DNA from: Chryseobacterium culicis
GTDB lineage: Bacteria; Bacteroidota; Bacteroidia; Flavobacteriales; Weeksellaceae
NCBI RefSeq assembly: GCF_002979755.1
Contig: NZ_PCPP01000002.1
Location: 699,146-763,145, forward strand
Direction of reading: 5' to 3'
DNA length: 64,000 bases
Under the pieces are notes generated by a model. The model did not search any database. It saw only the letters and a program-made list of their open reading frames with translations, and was not told where the DNA came from. Below are positions 6,708 through 15,060 of the stretch, piece by piece. The position numbers were made by a program, and so were the translations under genes. The stretch's first letter is position 1. Each line of letters begins with the position of its first letter.

Positions 6708-8870
6708 ATGATCATCAAATTATGGCTTTTGATACTGTTCCTGTTTCTTTCATTTTGTGGAAAAGCACAGAAAGCAGCCCCAGATTCTCTGACTGAAACA
6801 AAATCTTCCACAACCCATATTTCAGAAGTGGTTATCCAGTCAGCTCCAAGAAAAGTAAAACTGAGTGACGGAAATCTTGTAATGTCTATTGCGGGAAACA
6901 AAGACTTTAAAACCTCTACCCATCTTCTCGATGTGTTAAGAAAAACACCGGGTGTTACAGTAGACCAGGAAGACGGAATTTTTATTGGAGGAAGAATTAC
7001 TCCCGCAATTTTTATTGATGGCAAGCCTGTTGTGATGAGTAATCAGGAAATACAGGCGTATTTACGGTCTTTATCACCTGAAATGGTAGAATCTATAGAA
7101 GTAAATACCAATCCGTCTTCAAAATATGATGCGGAATTTAAGGGAATTATTGATATTAAATTAAAAAAGAATACCAGCCTCGGCTGGAAAGCCAATTATA
7201 ACGGCAATGTCTACGTGAATAAATTTAACTATCGGGAAAATGCAGTGAGCTTATCTTACCATACAGGAAAGGTGACGTACAACTTGCAGGCAGGTTATAA
7301 TGAAGGAATTTCAACCTATCGATATAAAGCCTTACAACAGTTAGCGAATACTAATGTCCTGCGCACCAATACCTATCAGAAAGACTTTGGTAAAGTGTAT
7401 AATATTCAGGCAGGAGCAGATTTCAGACTGAATGATAAAAACAGAGCCGGGATCAATCTGAGAGGAAACTTCCGGAACATTGACCGTATCCGTAACGGAT
7501 CTCTTTATGCTACTGATAAGAATGAAAAACAACTGGTATTCCATACAATAAATGAAAACTCTACGGATTATTCACAGGATAACTATGGGCTCACAGCAGA
7601 TTATTCTTTCCAAAACAAAGGATTTAAGCTTACTTTTCTTGGGAATTATCTTTCCGTTAAAAATAAACAGGATGATGATTTTATTAATAGAGATCAAGCT
7701 ACAGCGAATCTTTTATCTTATTGGAAATCTGACTTACTTAACAAAATTAATATCTATACTGCTCAGATAGATGCTTCCCAAAAAATAAATACTATATATC
7801 TTGAAGCAGGCATCAAGTACAGCAATTCCGACACCCATAATAATATCAGGTATGATACACTGTCTGCCGGAAATCAGTTTGTTTTTGATCCTACGCGAAG
7901 CAATATATTTTCCTATAAGGAGAGAATATGGTCAGGCTATCTTTCTTACAGACAAAAGATAGGGAATTTGCAGATCAATGCCGGATTGAGATTTGAAAAT
8001 ACAAGCAGTATTTCCAATGCTGTTACTTTGGATTCCGTTGTTTCCAGAAACTACCTGAAATGGCTTCCGTCATTAAGTACAAGCTATGCTTTTAATAAGT
8101 CCAGTGAACTTTCTCTTTCCTATAGCAGGAAGATAACAAGACCGAGTTTCTGGCAGCTTAATCCGTTCAGGTTTTATTTCAGTCCTCTCAATTACTCGAT
8201 GGGAAACCCCTATTTACTACCTTCTTTGACCAGTCAGATCAAAGCAACCTATCGTTATAAAAACTGGGTGACAAGCTTTACAGTTGGAAAAGAAAAAGAG
8301 GTGATGACCCGTTATCCTCTTTATAATCCGGAAACGAATGTACTGGAATATTTAGGAACAAATCTTCCCTATCGTAACTTTGCTGTCCTGGAAACCAGCT
8401 TTCCCATCAGAATTACAAAATGGTGGAATCTCACGAGCCAGATCGCAGGATATTACAATTATGAGTTCAGACCTTATCTGGATGAGGTCTTTGCATTGAA
8501 TATCTATAATTATGAAGTAAGATTGAATCAGGTATTTTCGCTTCCAAAAGGATTTACGGTGAATCTGTTTGCCAATTATGAGTCTAAAACGGGAAATAGC
8601 CTTTACATTTTCAAACCAAGGTATACCGTTGATGTATCAGTCCAAAAGTTATGGCTTGATAATAAACTGAACACAAAAATCGGGTTTAATAATCTCTTTG
8701 ATTCTTATGAACAGCAGTTAGAATTCCGCCATAAACAAATTATGGATAACCGTACTGTCCATTGGTGGGATAGCAGCCGACTGGTATTTTCGCTTAGTTA
8801 TAATATAGGAAGTTCGAAATATCAGGTAAATGAAACCCAGAAAACGGAAGAAGAAAACAGAACAAGATAA
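6708..8870 (+). CDS. TonB-dependent-receptor-like outer-membrane beta-barrel protein
   Basis: 720 residues with a signal peptide (MIIKLWLLILFLFLSFCGKAQ). A plug-like domain follows (about 45-150), with the 'LLDVLRKTPGVTVDQEDGIF', 'IFIDGKPV' and 'VESIEVNTNPSSKYDAEFKG' wording of the plug, then a long barrel rich in alternating aromatic strands. The motif SYSRKITRPSFWQLNPFRFY is diagnostic of the OMP_b-brl family that Bacteroidetes annotate as outer membrane beta-barrel family protein. There is no carboxypeptidase-regulatory N-domain and no SusD gene beside it, so it is not a classic Sus pair. The substrate is unknown. It is preceded by a membrane AraC regulator. Confidence 0.9.
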   Translation: MIIKLWLLILFLFLSFCGKAQKAAPDSLTETKSSTTHISEVVIQSAPRKVKLSDGNLVMSIAGNKDFKTSTHLLDVLRKTPGVTVDQEDGIFIGGRITPAIFIDGKPVVMSNQEIQAYLRSLSPEMVESIEVNTNPSSKYDAEFKGIIDIKLKKNTSLGWKANYNGNVYVNKFNYRENAVSLSYHTGKVTYNLQAGYNEGISTYRYKALQQLANTNVLRTNTYQKDFGKVYNIQAGADFRLNDKNRAGINLRGNFRNIDRIRNGSLYATDKNEKQLVFHTINENSTDYSQDNYGLTADYSFQNKGFKLTFLGNYLSVKNKQDDDFINRDQATANLLSYWKSDLLNKINIYTAQIDASQKINTIYLEAGIKYSNSDTHNNIRYDTLSAGNQFVFDPTRSNIFSYKERIWSGYLSYRQKIGNLQINAGLRFENTSSISNAVTLDSVVSRNYLKWLPSLSTSYAFNKSSELSLSYSRKITRPSFWQLNPFRFYFSPLNYSMGNPYLLPSLTSQIKATYRYKNWVTSFTVGKEKEVMTRYPLYNPETNVLEYLGTNLPYRNFAVLETSFPIRITKWWNLTSQIAGYYNYEFRPYLDEVFALNIYNYEVRLNQVFSLPKGFTVNLFANYESKTGNSLYIFKPRYTVDVSVQKLWLDNKLNTKIGFNNLFDSYEQQLEFRHKQIMDNRTVHWWDSSRLVFSLSYNIGSSKYQVNETQKTEEENRTR

Positions 8871-8872
8871 GA

Positions 8873-8903
8873 AAGCCTGCTTGAAAAAGCAGGCTTCGTT
8901 TTT
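8873..8903 (+). terminator. Terminator between convergent genes
   Basis: AAGCCTGCTT (8873-8882) and AAGCAGGCTT (8887-8896) form a perfect 10-bp stem with a 4-base loop, followed by CGTTTTTA. It separates the barrel gene from the convergent leader-peptide gene. Confidence 0.85.
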
Positions 8904-8904
8904 A

Positions 8905-9069
8905 TTATGGGCATTGGCATCTGTCGCATGTCCAGATATAGCAGTTTCCTGCATCATCCCATTCGCAGCATCTTCTGCCTGTTGAGATTGGAGCACCTCC
9001 CATTACAGATTTTTGTTGATCTCTTCCTAATTTTTGTGCATTTTTCAGCACTGGATTGTTCTTGTTCAT
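8905..9069 (-). CDS. Bacteriocin-like double-glycine-leader, Cys-rich peptide
   Basis: 54 residues, too short for most gene callers. The leader MNKNNPVLKNAQKLGRDQQ continues KSVMGG, with the double glycine at 24-25. LGRDQQKSVMGG fits the Chryseobacterium leader pattern L-x-R-x-x-x-K-x-(I/V/M)-x-G-G. The remaining 29 residues contain six cysteines (34, 35, 43, 48, 51, 53), tryptophans at 37 and 46, and a final CQCP. Such small proteins are annotated as bacteriocin-like and in part as RiPP precursors of the genus; cleavage after GG by a C39 peptidase-transporter is the usual expectation. No transporter or modifying enzyme lies nearby, so it is an orphan here. Convergent with the barrel gene across a shared terminator. 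Confidence 0.8.
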   Translation of the reverse strand: MNKNNPVLKNAQKLGRDQQKSVMGGAPISTGRRCCEWDDAGNCYIWTCDRCQCP

Positions 9070-9332
9070 GACTTTGATTTTTGGTGTTAATAGTTACGTT
9101 TTACTGTTTATAATTTCGCGAAAATTATATCACTAATATAGGAAATTAAATAATATAATTATCTGTTTTTTGCTTCTTATGTAGATGGAAAATAGTAAGT
9201 TGTAGATGTTTTTGGAACTATTCACTGCAGTTGGCGGAACAGACAAGGAAATTTTGTGGAAGGGTGCTGGTTTTGGAAGCCAAATTTAATACATAAAATA
9301 ATGCAAAAGTTTTACAGATAGAGACCTTTACT

Positions 9333-9340
9333 TATATTTG
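9333..9340 (+). promoter_or_regulatory. -7 box for the arginine-deiminase-like gene
   Basis: TATATTTG is a perfect TAnnTTTG box, 19 bases before the ATG at 9360. The rest of the stretch 9070-9332 shows no other gene or structure that I can support. Confidence 0.6.
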
Positions 9341-9359
9341 TAGTATTGCATAAATCTTT

Positions 9360-10274
9360 ATGAGACTAAACATTAAAAACGAAACGGGGAGGCTGAAGTC
9401 AGTAGTTCTAGGCCAGCCTAATTCATTGGGAGCAGTTCCCACACTAGAGGAAAGTTATGACGCAAAGTCATATTACTCAATCGAACACAACATTTATCCT
9501 AAAGAAGAGGATATTATCAATGAAATGAATGCTTTTGAAGCAGTGTTAAAAAAGTATGACGTTGAAGTACTGCGTCCAAGTATCATCAAAGACTACAACC
9601 AGGTTTTTTCCAGAGACGTAGCCTTTGTAATTGATGACAAGATGATCATTTCCAATGTGATCGCGGACAGAGCAGACGAGCAGGAAGCATACAAAAGCGT
9701 TTTTGAAAAAGTAGCATGGAGAAAGATCATTAACCTTCCGGAAACAGCACACATTGAAGGAGGAGACGTAATCGTATGGAATGATTTTATTTTTATCGGA
9801 ACCTGCTTCAGCGAGGATTACAGAAACTATAAAACGGCAAGAACCAACGAGTATGCCATTGAAATCTTAAAAGAATATTTTCCAAAGAAAAGAATCATTG
9901 ATCTGGAACTGAAAAAAAACGATAAAGTTCCGTTTGAAGGTATTCTGCATTTGGACTGCACATTTAATCCGGTAGGAGAAGACAAATGTATCATTTATAA
10001 AAACGGGTTTGTAGATGAAAGCGATTACCGTTTAATCATCGATATTTTCGGAGAAGAAAACTGTTTCCACATCAATGATGAAGAAATGTTTGAAATGTTC
10101 CCGAATATTTTCTCCATTTCACCTGATGTAGTAGTTTCAGACAAAGCATTCACGAGAATGAATGATCACTTGAGAAACGAATGGGGAATGACTGTTGAAG
10201 AAATCCCTTACAGAGAAATCTCTAAAATGGGAGGCTTGTTGAGATGCTCTACAATGCCGCTTGTGAGAGAATAA
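9360..10274 (+). CDS. Arginine deiminase / dimethylarginine hydrolase-type guanidino enzyme
   Basis: 304 residues of the pentein (guanidino-group-modifying) superfamily. The expected catalytic pieces are present in order: VFSRDVAF (substrate Asp region), AHIEGGDVIVW (Glu/Asp pair), GILHLDCTF (catalytic His) and the C-terminal nucleophile Cys in GGLLRCSTMPLVRE. The length and the ending fit the DDAH/ADI-like branch rather than agmatine deiminase. It probably hydrolyses arginine or a modified arginine to citrulline plus ammonia or an amine, in the cytosol. It is followed by ctlX, another pentein enzyme, 86 bases downstream. Exact substrate unproven. Confidence 0.85.
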   Translation: MRLNIKNETGRLKSVVLGQPNSLGAVPTLEESYDAKSYYSIEHNIYPKEEDIINEMNAFEAVLKKYDVEVLRPSIIKDYNQVFSRDVAFVIDDKMIISNVIADRADEQEAYKSVFEKVAWRKIINLPETAHIEGGDVIVWNDFIFIGTCFSEDYRNYKTARTNEYAIEILKEYFPKKRIIDLELKKNDKVPFEGILHLDCTFNPVGEDKCIIYKNGFVDESDYRLIIDIFGEENCFHINDEEMFEMFPNIFSISPDVVVSDKAFTRMNDHLRNEWGMTVEEIPYREISKMGGLLRCSTMPLVRE

Positions 10275-10276
10275 TC

Positions 10277-10353
10277 AGGTAGGAGAGTTTTAGTGTTTGA
10301 AAGTGAGAGAGTTTTTACTCTTTCAATCTTTTTAATTTTTCAATCTTTTAATC
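10277..10353. repeat. Degenerate short-period inverted spacer (T/A-rich arms)
   Basis: Left arm words such as AGGAGAG and GAAAGTGAG run into GAGAGAGT. The right arm CTTTCAATC, TTTTTAAT, TTTTCAATC, TTTTAATC repeats with a period near 7-8. It resembles the other heptad tracts of the window but is the most degenerate. Confidence 0.35.
10305..10345 (+). terminator. Weak hairpin inside a heptad-rich spacer
   Basis: GAGAGAGT (10305-10312) pairs with ACTCTTTC (10317-10324, one G-U) around TTTT and is followed by T-rich sequence. It could partly separate the first pentein gene from ctlX. Confidence 0.3.
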
Positions 10354-10360
10354 AAAAAAA

Positions 10361-11284
10361 ATGCAAACAACAGATACAGTATTAATGATAGAGCCGATTG
10401 CATTCGGTTATAACGCTGAAACAGCGAAAAACAATTACTTTCAGGTAGAACAAACGGGTTCTGACATCCAGTCGAAAGCTTTGGCAGAGTTCAATACCTT
10501 TGTCGGAAAACTGAGGGGAAAAGGAATCAATGTAATCACGATAAAAGATACGTTGGATCCCCATACTCCGGATTCTATTTTCCCAAACAACTGGGTAAGT
10601 TTCCATAAAGACGGGAAAGTGGTTTTATATCCGATGTTCGCTTCCAACAGAAGAGTGGAAAGAAGAGAAGATATTATTGAAAGCATCAAAGATCAGGGAT
10701 TTGAAGTTGCTGAAATTGATGACTGGTCTTTCTCAGAAACTCAGGGGCATTTCCTGGAGGGGACGGGAAGTATGATTTTTGATCACGATAATAAAATTGC
10801 TTACGGTTCCGTTTCTTTGAGGCTGGATGAAAAACTGTTCAGGGAATTCTGTACAAAATTCGGATTCACTCCGGTTGTTTTCCACTCATTTCAGACGGTA
10901 GGAACAGAAAGACTTCCAATCTACCACACCAATGTCATGATGTGTGTGGCAGATCAATTTGTGGTAATATGCCTTGACTGTATTGATGATGAGCTGGAAA
11001 GAGAAAAAGTAACAGAAACGATTAAAGGTTCTGGAAAAGAAATTATCGAAATTTCAGAAGATCAAATGCAGCAGTTTGCGGGAAATATGCTTCAGGTTCA
11101 AAATAAAGACGGAGAGAAATTTCTGGTAATGAGCCAGACGGCTTATCAATCTTTATCAGCAGATCAGGTGGCGGCTATTGAAAAATACTGCGAAATTATC
11201 TATTCAGACCTTAATACCATTGAAGTAAATGGAGGAGGAAGTGCAAGATGTATGCTTGCTGAGGTTTTTCTTCCAAAAAAATAA
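10361..11284 (+). CDS. ctlX: Citrulline utilization hydrolase CtlX family
   Basis: 307 residues. The opening MQTTDTVLMIEPIAFGYN and the TPDSIFPNNWVSFH motif are characteristic of the CtlX/amidinotransferase-like pentein family. The catalytic set is visible: FPNNWVS, GHFLEGTGSMIFD, YHTNVMMCVAD (His) and GGGSARCMLAEVFLP (nucleophilic Cys). Family members act on citrulline-type ureido or guanidino substrates in the cytosol. Only 20 bases separate it from the AdoMet decarboxylase gene, so it is the likely first gene of the polyamine-type operon that runs to 17659. This links arginine/citrulline turnover to aminopropyl chemistry. Confidence 0.9.
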   Translation: MQTTDTVLMIEPIAFGYNAETAKNNYFQVEQTGSDIQSKALAEFNTFVGKLRGKGINVITIKDTLDPHTPDSIFPNNWVSFHKDGKVVLYPMFASNRRVERREDIIESIKDQGFEVAEIDDWSFSETQGHFLEGTGSMIFDHDNKIAYGSVSLRLDEKLFREFCTKFGFTPVVFHSFQTVGTERLPIYHTNVMMCVADQFVVICLDCIDDELEREKVTETIKGSGKEIIEISEDQMQQFAGNMLQVQNKDGEKFLVMSQTAYQSLSADQVAAIEKYCEIIYSDLNTIEVNGGGSARCMLAEVFLPKK

Positions 11285-11304
11285 TATATTTACGAAAAAA
11301 TTAA

Positions 11305-11664
11305 TTGAACCCATTATCAAGTAAAGGTTTACATATTCTTCTGACTTTGGAAACAGAGTCAGAAGATTTGTTATTAGACAGCAAAGGTTTTCTCGAGTTT
11401 ACAGAAGAAATTCTGAAAACCAAAGAGGTGGAAATTGTAGGAGTGACTAATCATATTTTTGAAAATGAAAGCTTTACTTCCGCAGTAATCCTTAAAGAAT
11501 CTCACCTTTGTATTCACACGTGGCCGGAGTTTAAACAGCTTACTTTTGATGTTTTCCTTTGCAATTATTCACAGGACAATACCACAAAAGTAGAGCAGAT
11601 TGCAGATGAGGTGGTTCAGTATTTTAAAGCTAATACCATTCAGAAACACAAAATTTACAGATAA
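11305..11664 (+). CDS. speD: S-adenosylmethionine decarboxylase proenzyme, prokaryotic class
   Basis: 119 residues. It makes decarboxylated AdoMet, the aminopropyl donor. The prokaryotic class 1B spacing is perfect: self-cleaving Ser66 (KESH), His71 (HTWPE) and Cys86, with the same 5- and 20-residue intervals as the Thermotoga enzyme. Cleavage before Ser66 would create the pyruvoyl cofactor. The start is TTG at 11305: the codon just upstream is an in-frame TAA, and the protein contains no internal Met, so no ATG start is possible. The downstream neighbour follows after only 3 bases. Confidence in family is high, and the rare start is forced by the sequence. Confidence 0.92.
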   Translation: MNPLSSKGLHILLTLETESEDLLLDSKGFLEFTEEILKTKEVEIVGVTNHIFENESFTSAVILKESHLCIHTWPEFKQLTFDVFLCNYSQDNTTKVEQIADEVVQYFKANTIQKHKIYR

Positions 11665-11667
11665 CCA

Positions 11668-13128
11668 ATGCACTATGTCTGCCCAGCATGCGAATCAGAA
11701 AATAAATTAGACCTCACTTTTCCTGTTGAAGAATATGTTTGTAATACCTGTTCTCATCTCATTGATGTAGCTGGAAACAAACAAATGAAACATTTGAAAG
11801 TCCCTACAGAAAACGTTGCATTAGATGTCGGGCAAAAAGGAAAAATAGGAGAGGAAGAATATACTGTTGTTGCCATTATTGTTAAGCGGTATGGGTCCAG
11901 TATTTTCTGGCGCGAATATTATCTCAAAGACAGCAAAGGAAATGATGCTTTCCTGAGCGAAAGTGATGGGCATTGGGTTTTCCTGATTCCAATGCATCCT
12001 GACGATTTTAAAAGTAAAAATTCGAAATTACCAACCTATGCCGGACGAACGTATCGCTGGTACGAAAATTCTCAATGCAGTATTGAGGCAGCCGCCGGTT
12101 TTTTTGATGAACATCTGGATTTCAGCATTGCTACCTATAAAGAATACGTCAACGGAACACGCATGATCTCTCAGGAGAAGAGCAGCAAAAAAAGTCAGTA
12201 TTTTTATGGGGTACATATCTCAAAATATGAGGTTAAAAGAGCTTTTAAAATAGCTAATATGCCCTATTATACAGGAGTTGGGATTGTTCAGCCTTATTAT
12301 TTTGATATGAAACAGGCTTTAAACATCTTTTGTGTAGCTGCATTGATGATATGTCTGCTTCAGTTGTATGTTTATATCTCAAGAACAAACGAAACTGTTT
12401 TTGAGCAGTCTATCAACTTCGCTGATGTAAAAGATAAAGAACTTGTCAGTAAAAGCTTTACTCTTTCAGGCGGTTCAGCACCATTAAAAGTCAATGCTTT
12501 TTCAGCGGTTGATAATTCATGGGCGAATATTCAGCTGAGTCTTGTGAATGAGAATACTAACGAGGTGGTATATACTTCAAAAGATATTGAACAATACCAC
12601 GGTTATGAAGATGGCGAAAGCTGGTCGGAAGGAAATCAGTCTGAAGAATTCAACCTTTGTGGGGTAAGCTCCGGAAAATATCATTTCCTAATTTCAGCTG
12701 AAAAAGAAGGATCATTATTACCTGCATTTTCCGGTCTTCAGTCGCCAGATTCAAAAATATTGATCTCCAGGGATAAATCCGGGGTTCTGGATGTTACTGA
12801 TCTCTATACAGCACAATCCACCACTTTCATAGACGGGAAAACACTGGAAAAAGATACCACAGAATTGGGTAAACTGGTGAAAGCATCCTTTGGAACTTCA
12901 AAAATAGATTCCCTGATCAATGCTGAAGGACTAAAGCTTACAACGGATATTGTTGCATCCAACAACGATGTTAAGATTAAAGCAACCTGGCTTCCCGTTT
13001 CATTCTGGAATTTTGGAGTTATTTTATTCATAATGATTATTCTGTTTGTGGCGATGCTTATGGGAAAACATTCCTTTAATGTGAAGAAATGGAAGAACAG
13101 TTCAAACACCCCTTATTCTACATCATGA
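11668..13128 (+). CDS. DUF4178 membrane protein with N-terminal zinc ribbon
   Basis: 486 residues. A CxxC...CxxC zinc ribbon (Cys5, 8, 25, 28) comes first. Then a DUF4178-like beta region (about 45-200) contains YTVVAIIVKRYGSSIFWREY and the HWVFLIPM strand. One membrane helix lies at about 216-236 (FCVAALMICLLQLYVYI), followed by a long probably periplasmic beta-rich segment and a second helix near the C-terminus (about 447-465). DUF4178 proteins are known to travel with DUF350 and aminopropyltransferase genes, but their biochemical role is unknown. Its stop overlaps the next start as ATGA, so translation is probably coupled. Confidence 0.82.
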   Translation: MHYVCPACESENKLDLTFPVEEYVCNTCSHLIDVAGNKQMKHLKVPTENVALDVGQKGKIGEEEYTVVAIIVKRYGSSIFWREYYLKDSKGNDAFLSESDGHWVFLIPMHPDDFKSKNSKLPTYAGRTYRWYENSQCSIEAAAGFFDEHLDFSIATYKEYVNGTRMISQEKSSKKSQYFYGVHISKYEVKRAFKIANMPYYTGVGIVQPYYFDMKQALNIFCVAALMICLLQLYVYISRTNETVFEQSINFADVKDKELVSKSFTLSGGSAPLKVNAFSAVDNSWANIQLSLVNENTNEVVYTSKDIEQYHGYEDGESWSEGNQSEEFNLCGVSSGKYHFLISAEKEGSLLPAFSGLQSPDSKILISRDKSGVLDVTDLYTAQSTTFIDGKTLEKDTTELGKLVKASFGTSKIDSLINAEGLKLTTDIVASNNDVKIKATWLPVSFWNFGVILFIMIILFVAMLMGKHSFNVKKWKNSSNTPYSTS

Positions 13129-13325
13129 TGACCAATATTGTAAACTACATAAGACAAAACCTGATGCTCTGCGTGATCGGAGGGTTTTTCATGACCCTGT
13201 TTGTATACCTTACCTACCAGGGAAGTCAGGTCTGTGACTGTGCGAAAACAGAAACATACCGCGACGGAACTACAAAAAGCCACTCCAGAGGAGGAGTTGG
13301 ATTCTACAGATACTATCACAAATAA
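13125..13325 (+). CDS. Small single-helix membrane protein in the polyamine-type operon
   Basis: 66 residues from the ATG that overlaps the DUF4178 stop (ATGA). An in-frame extension to 13089 is possible but would overlap the upstream gene by 40 bases. One membrane helix (LMLCVIGGFFMTLFVYLTY) is followed by a short tail with a CDC motif and a Gly/Tyr-rich end (GGVGFYRYYHK). I do not recognise the family. It lies 12 bases before DUF350, and its place inside a tight operon is the main reason to accept it. Confidence 0.75.
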   Translation: MMTNIVNYIRQNLMLCVIGGFFMTLFVYLTYQGSQVCDCAKTETYRDGTTKSHSRGGVGFYRYYHK

Positions 13326-13337
13326 AAATATAAAACT

Positions 13338-13553
13338 ATGGACAACATCAATTTCTTACCCATATTAAACTCGGTTCTTTACTCATTTCTGGGAATCGCT
13401 ATTCTGCTGGTATGCTATTTCATTATTGAAAAACTTACCCCGGAAAAAACATGGCATGAGATCGCTCAGAACAAAAATATAGCACTGGCTATTGTTTTCG
13501 GAGCATTTATCATCGGAATTTCAATGATTATAAGCGCTGCAATTCATGGATAA
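13338..13553 (+). CDS. DUF350 membrane protein
   Basis: 71 residues with two membrane helices (about 10-30 and 47-67) and the family phrase KNIALAIVFGAFIIGISMII in the second. DUF350 (YjfL-type) proteins usually occur as one or two copies of this two-helix unit and are repeatedly found with glutathionylspermidine- or spermidine-synthase-like genes. The function is unknown; a membrane partner or channel-like role is conjecture. The last 8 bases overlap the aminopropyltransferase start, so expression is probably coupled. Confidence 0.88.
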   Translation: MDNINFLPILNSVLYSFLGIAILLVCYFIIEKLTPEKTWHEIAQNKNIALAIVFGAFIIGISMIISAAIHG

Positions 13554-15060
13554 GAAGAGGATTCCTCTTGAGCTGCTTTTATTGTTTTCAGTATTCGTCA
13601 TTGCTACATGTGGATTGATTTATGAATTGGTGGCCGGAGCCCTGGCGAGCTATCTTTTAGGAGACTCTGTAAAGCAGTTTTCTTTCATTATCGGGGTGTA
13701 TCTATTTTCAATGGGAGTAGGTTCTTACTTTGCGAAATTCATCAAAGGAAATCTTATTGATAAATTTGTTGAAATCGAAATCCTTGTAGGAATCGTGGGC
13801 GGAATCAGTTCTGTTGTACTGTTTATTTTGTTCAATACCCTTGCCCATTTTGAAAGCGTACTCTATCTTTTTGTCTTTTTCACAGGATGCCTCGTCGGAG
13901 TGGAAATTCCGCTTTTGATGAACATTCTGAAAGACAGAGTGCAGTTTAAAGATTTAGTTTCAAATGTCTTTGCATTCGATTATATCGGAGCTTTACTGGC
14001 TTCGATTCTTTTTCCATTGGTTTTAATTCCGAAACTGGGAATTGTAAAAACGCCTTTGTTTTTCGGATTGATTAATATCTCTATTGCGATATTTCTATGT
14101 TACTACCTTAAAAAAGAATTGTCGAAACCATTCTCCTTAAAAGTAAAGTCTATTGCTGCCTTTGTTTTTCTGCTGGGACTTTTCATGTTCTCAGATACTA
14201 TTTTGTCTTATTCCGAAGAAAAATTATATGGTGAAAATGTAGTGTATACCAAAAGCTCACCCTATCAGAGAATTGTGTTGACGAGAAATACGCATGAGTT
14301 TCGTCTCTATTTAAATAATAACTTACAGTTTTCATCCACTGATGAATACCGTTATCATGAAGCCTTAGTACATCCTGCGATGTCGATGGCAAAAAATATT
14401 GACAATGTTCTGATTTTGGGAGGAGGAGACGGTTTTGCTGCAAGAGAAGTATTGAAATATAAAGACGTTAAAAAAATAACGCTTGTGGATTTGGATGGTG
14501 AAATGACTCAGTTTTTCAAGACCAATGAAACCATGCGCAGACTGAACCAAAGTTCTTTTTCCAATCCTAAAGTGGAAGTCATCAACAAAGACGCTTACAT
14601 TTGGGTTAAAGAGAACAAAAAAAAGTTTGATGTCATTATCATCGACTTTCCCGATCCATCCAATTACAGCTTGGGAAAACTCTATTCCCTGCAGTTTTAT
14701 AAAGAACTGGAAAGACTGACAACTCTTGATACCAAAATTGTGGTTCAGACCACCTCGCCGTATTTTGCTCCGAAATCTTTCTGGTGTATAGAAAAAACGA
14801 TCAATCAGATTTTCCCTTTTACAGCCGCATATCACACCTATGTTCCGTCTTTTGGGGAATGGGGATTTTCTATGGCTTCGTTTGAACCCATCAACAACAG
14901 GATCTACAGAAAAATTCCTGGGTTAAAATATTATGATTACAACTTTTCACAAATGTCCTATTTTAATAAAGACATGAAAGTGAAAGACGTAGAAGTTAAC
15001 CGTCTGGACAACCAGATATTAGTTCGTTATTTTGATGAAGAGTGGGGGAAAGTACAGTAG
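13546..15060 (+). CDS. Membrane-anchored spermidine-synthase-like aminopropyltransferase
   Basis: 504 residues. The first 220 contain about seven membrane helices, including the characteristic GLIYELVAGALASYLLG start. The C-terminal half is a spermidine-synthase Rossmann domain: NVLILGGGDGFAARE (about 287-301, AdoMet-type loop), the acidic pair in TLVDLDGEM, and the catalytic aspartate in VIIIDFPDP. It should transfer the aminopropyl group of decarboxylated AdoMet, supplied by SpeD three genes upstream, to an amine acceptor near the membrane. The acceptor is not predictable. An intact active site argues against a decayed paralogue. The next gene overlaps its 3' end by 26 bases. Confidence 0.9.
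   Translation: MDKKRIPLELLLLFSVFVIATCGLIYELVAGALASYLLGDSVKQFSFIIGVYLFSMGVGSYFAKFIKGNLIDKFVEIEILVGIVGGISSVVLFILFNTLAHFESVLYLFVFFTGCLVGVEIPLLMNILKDRVQFKDLVSNVFAFDYIGALLASILFPLVLIPKLGIVKTPLFFGLINISIAIFLCYYLKKELSKPFSLKVKSIAAFVFLLGLFMFSDTILSYSEEKLYGENVVYTKSSPYQRIVLTRNTHEFRLYLNNNLQFSSTDEYRYHEALVHPAMSMAKNIDNVLILGGGDGFAAREVLKYKDVKKITLVDLDGEMTQFFKTNETMRRLNQSSFSNPKVEVINKDAYIWVKENKKKFDVIIIDFPDPSNYSLGKLYSLQFYKELERLTTLDTKIVVQTTSPYFAPKSFWCIEKTINQIFPFTAAYHTYVPSFGEWGFSMASFEPINNRIYRKIPGLKYYDYNFSQMSYFNKDMKVKDVEVNRLDNQILVRYFDEEWGKVQ

Noticed and set aside
8718..8996. 92-codon ORF on the minus strand
   Set aside because: It overlaps the barrel gene end and the terminator in a different frame from the 54-residue leader peptide; its composition is not protein-like.
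9206..9292. 28-codon ORF in the gap before the deiminase-like gene
   Set aside because: Contains a GG but no leader pattern or conserved core; too short to support.
14365..14835. 156-codon ORF antisense to the aminopropyltransferase
   Set aside because: Shadow of a well-conserved domain on the plus strand.
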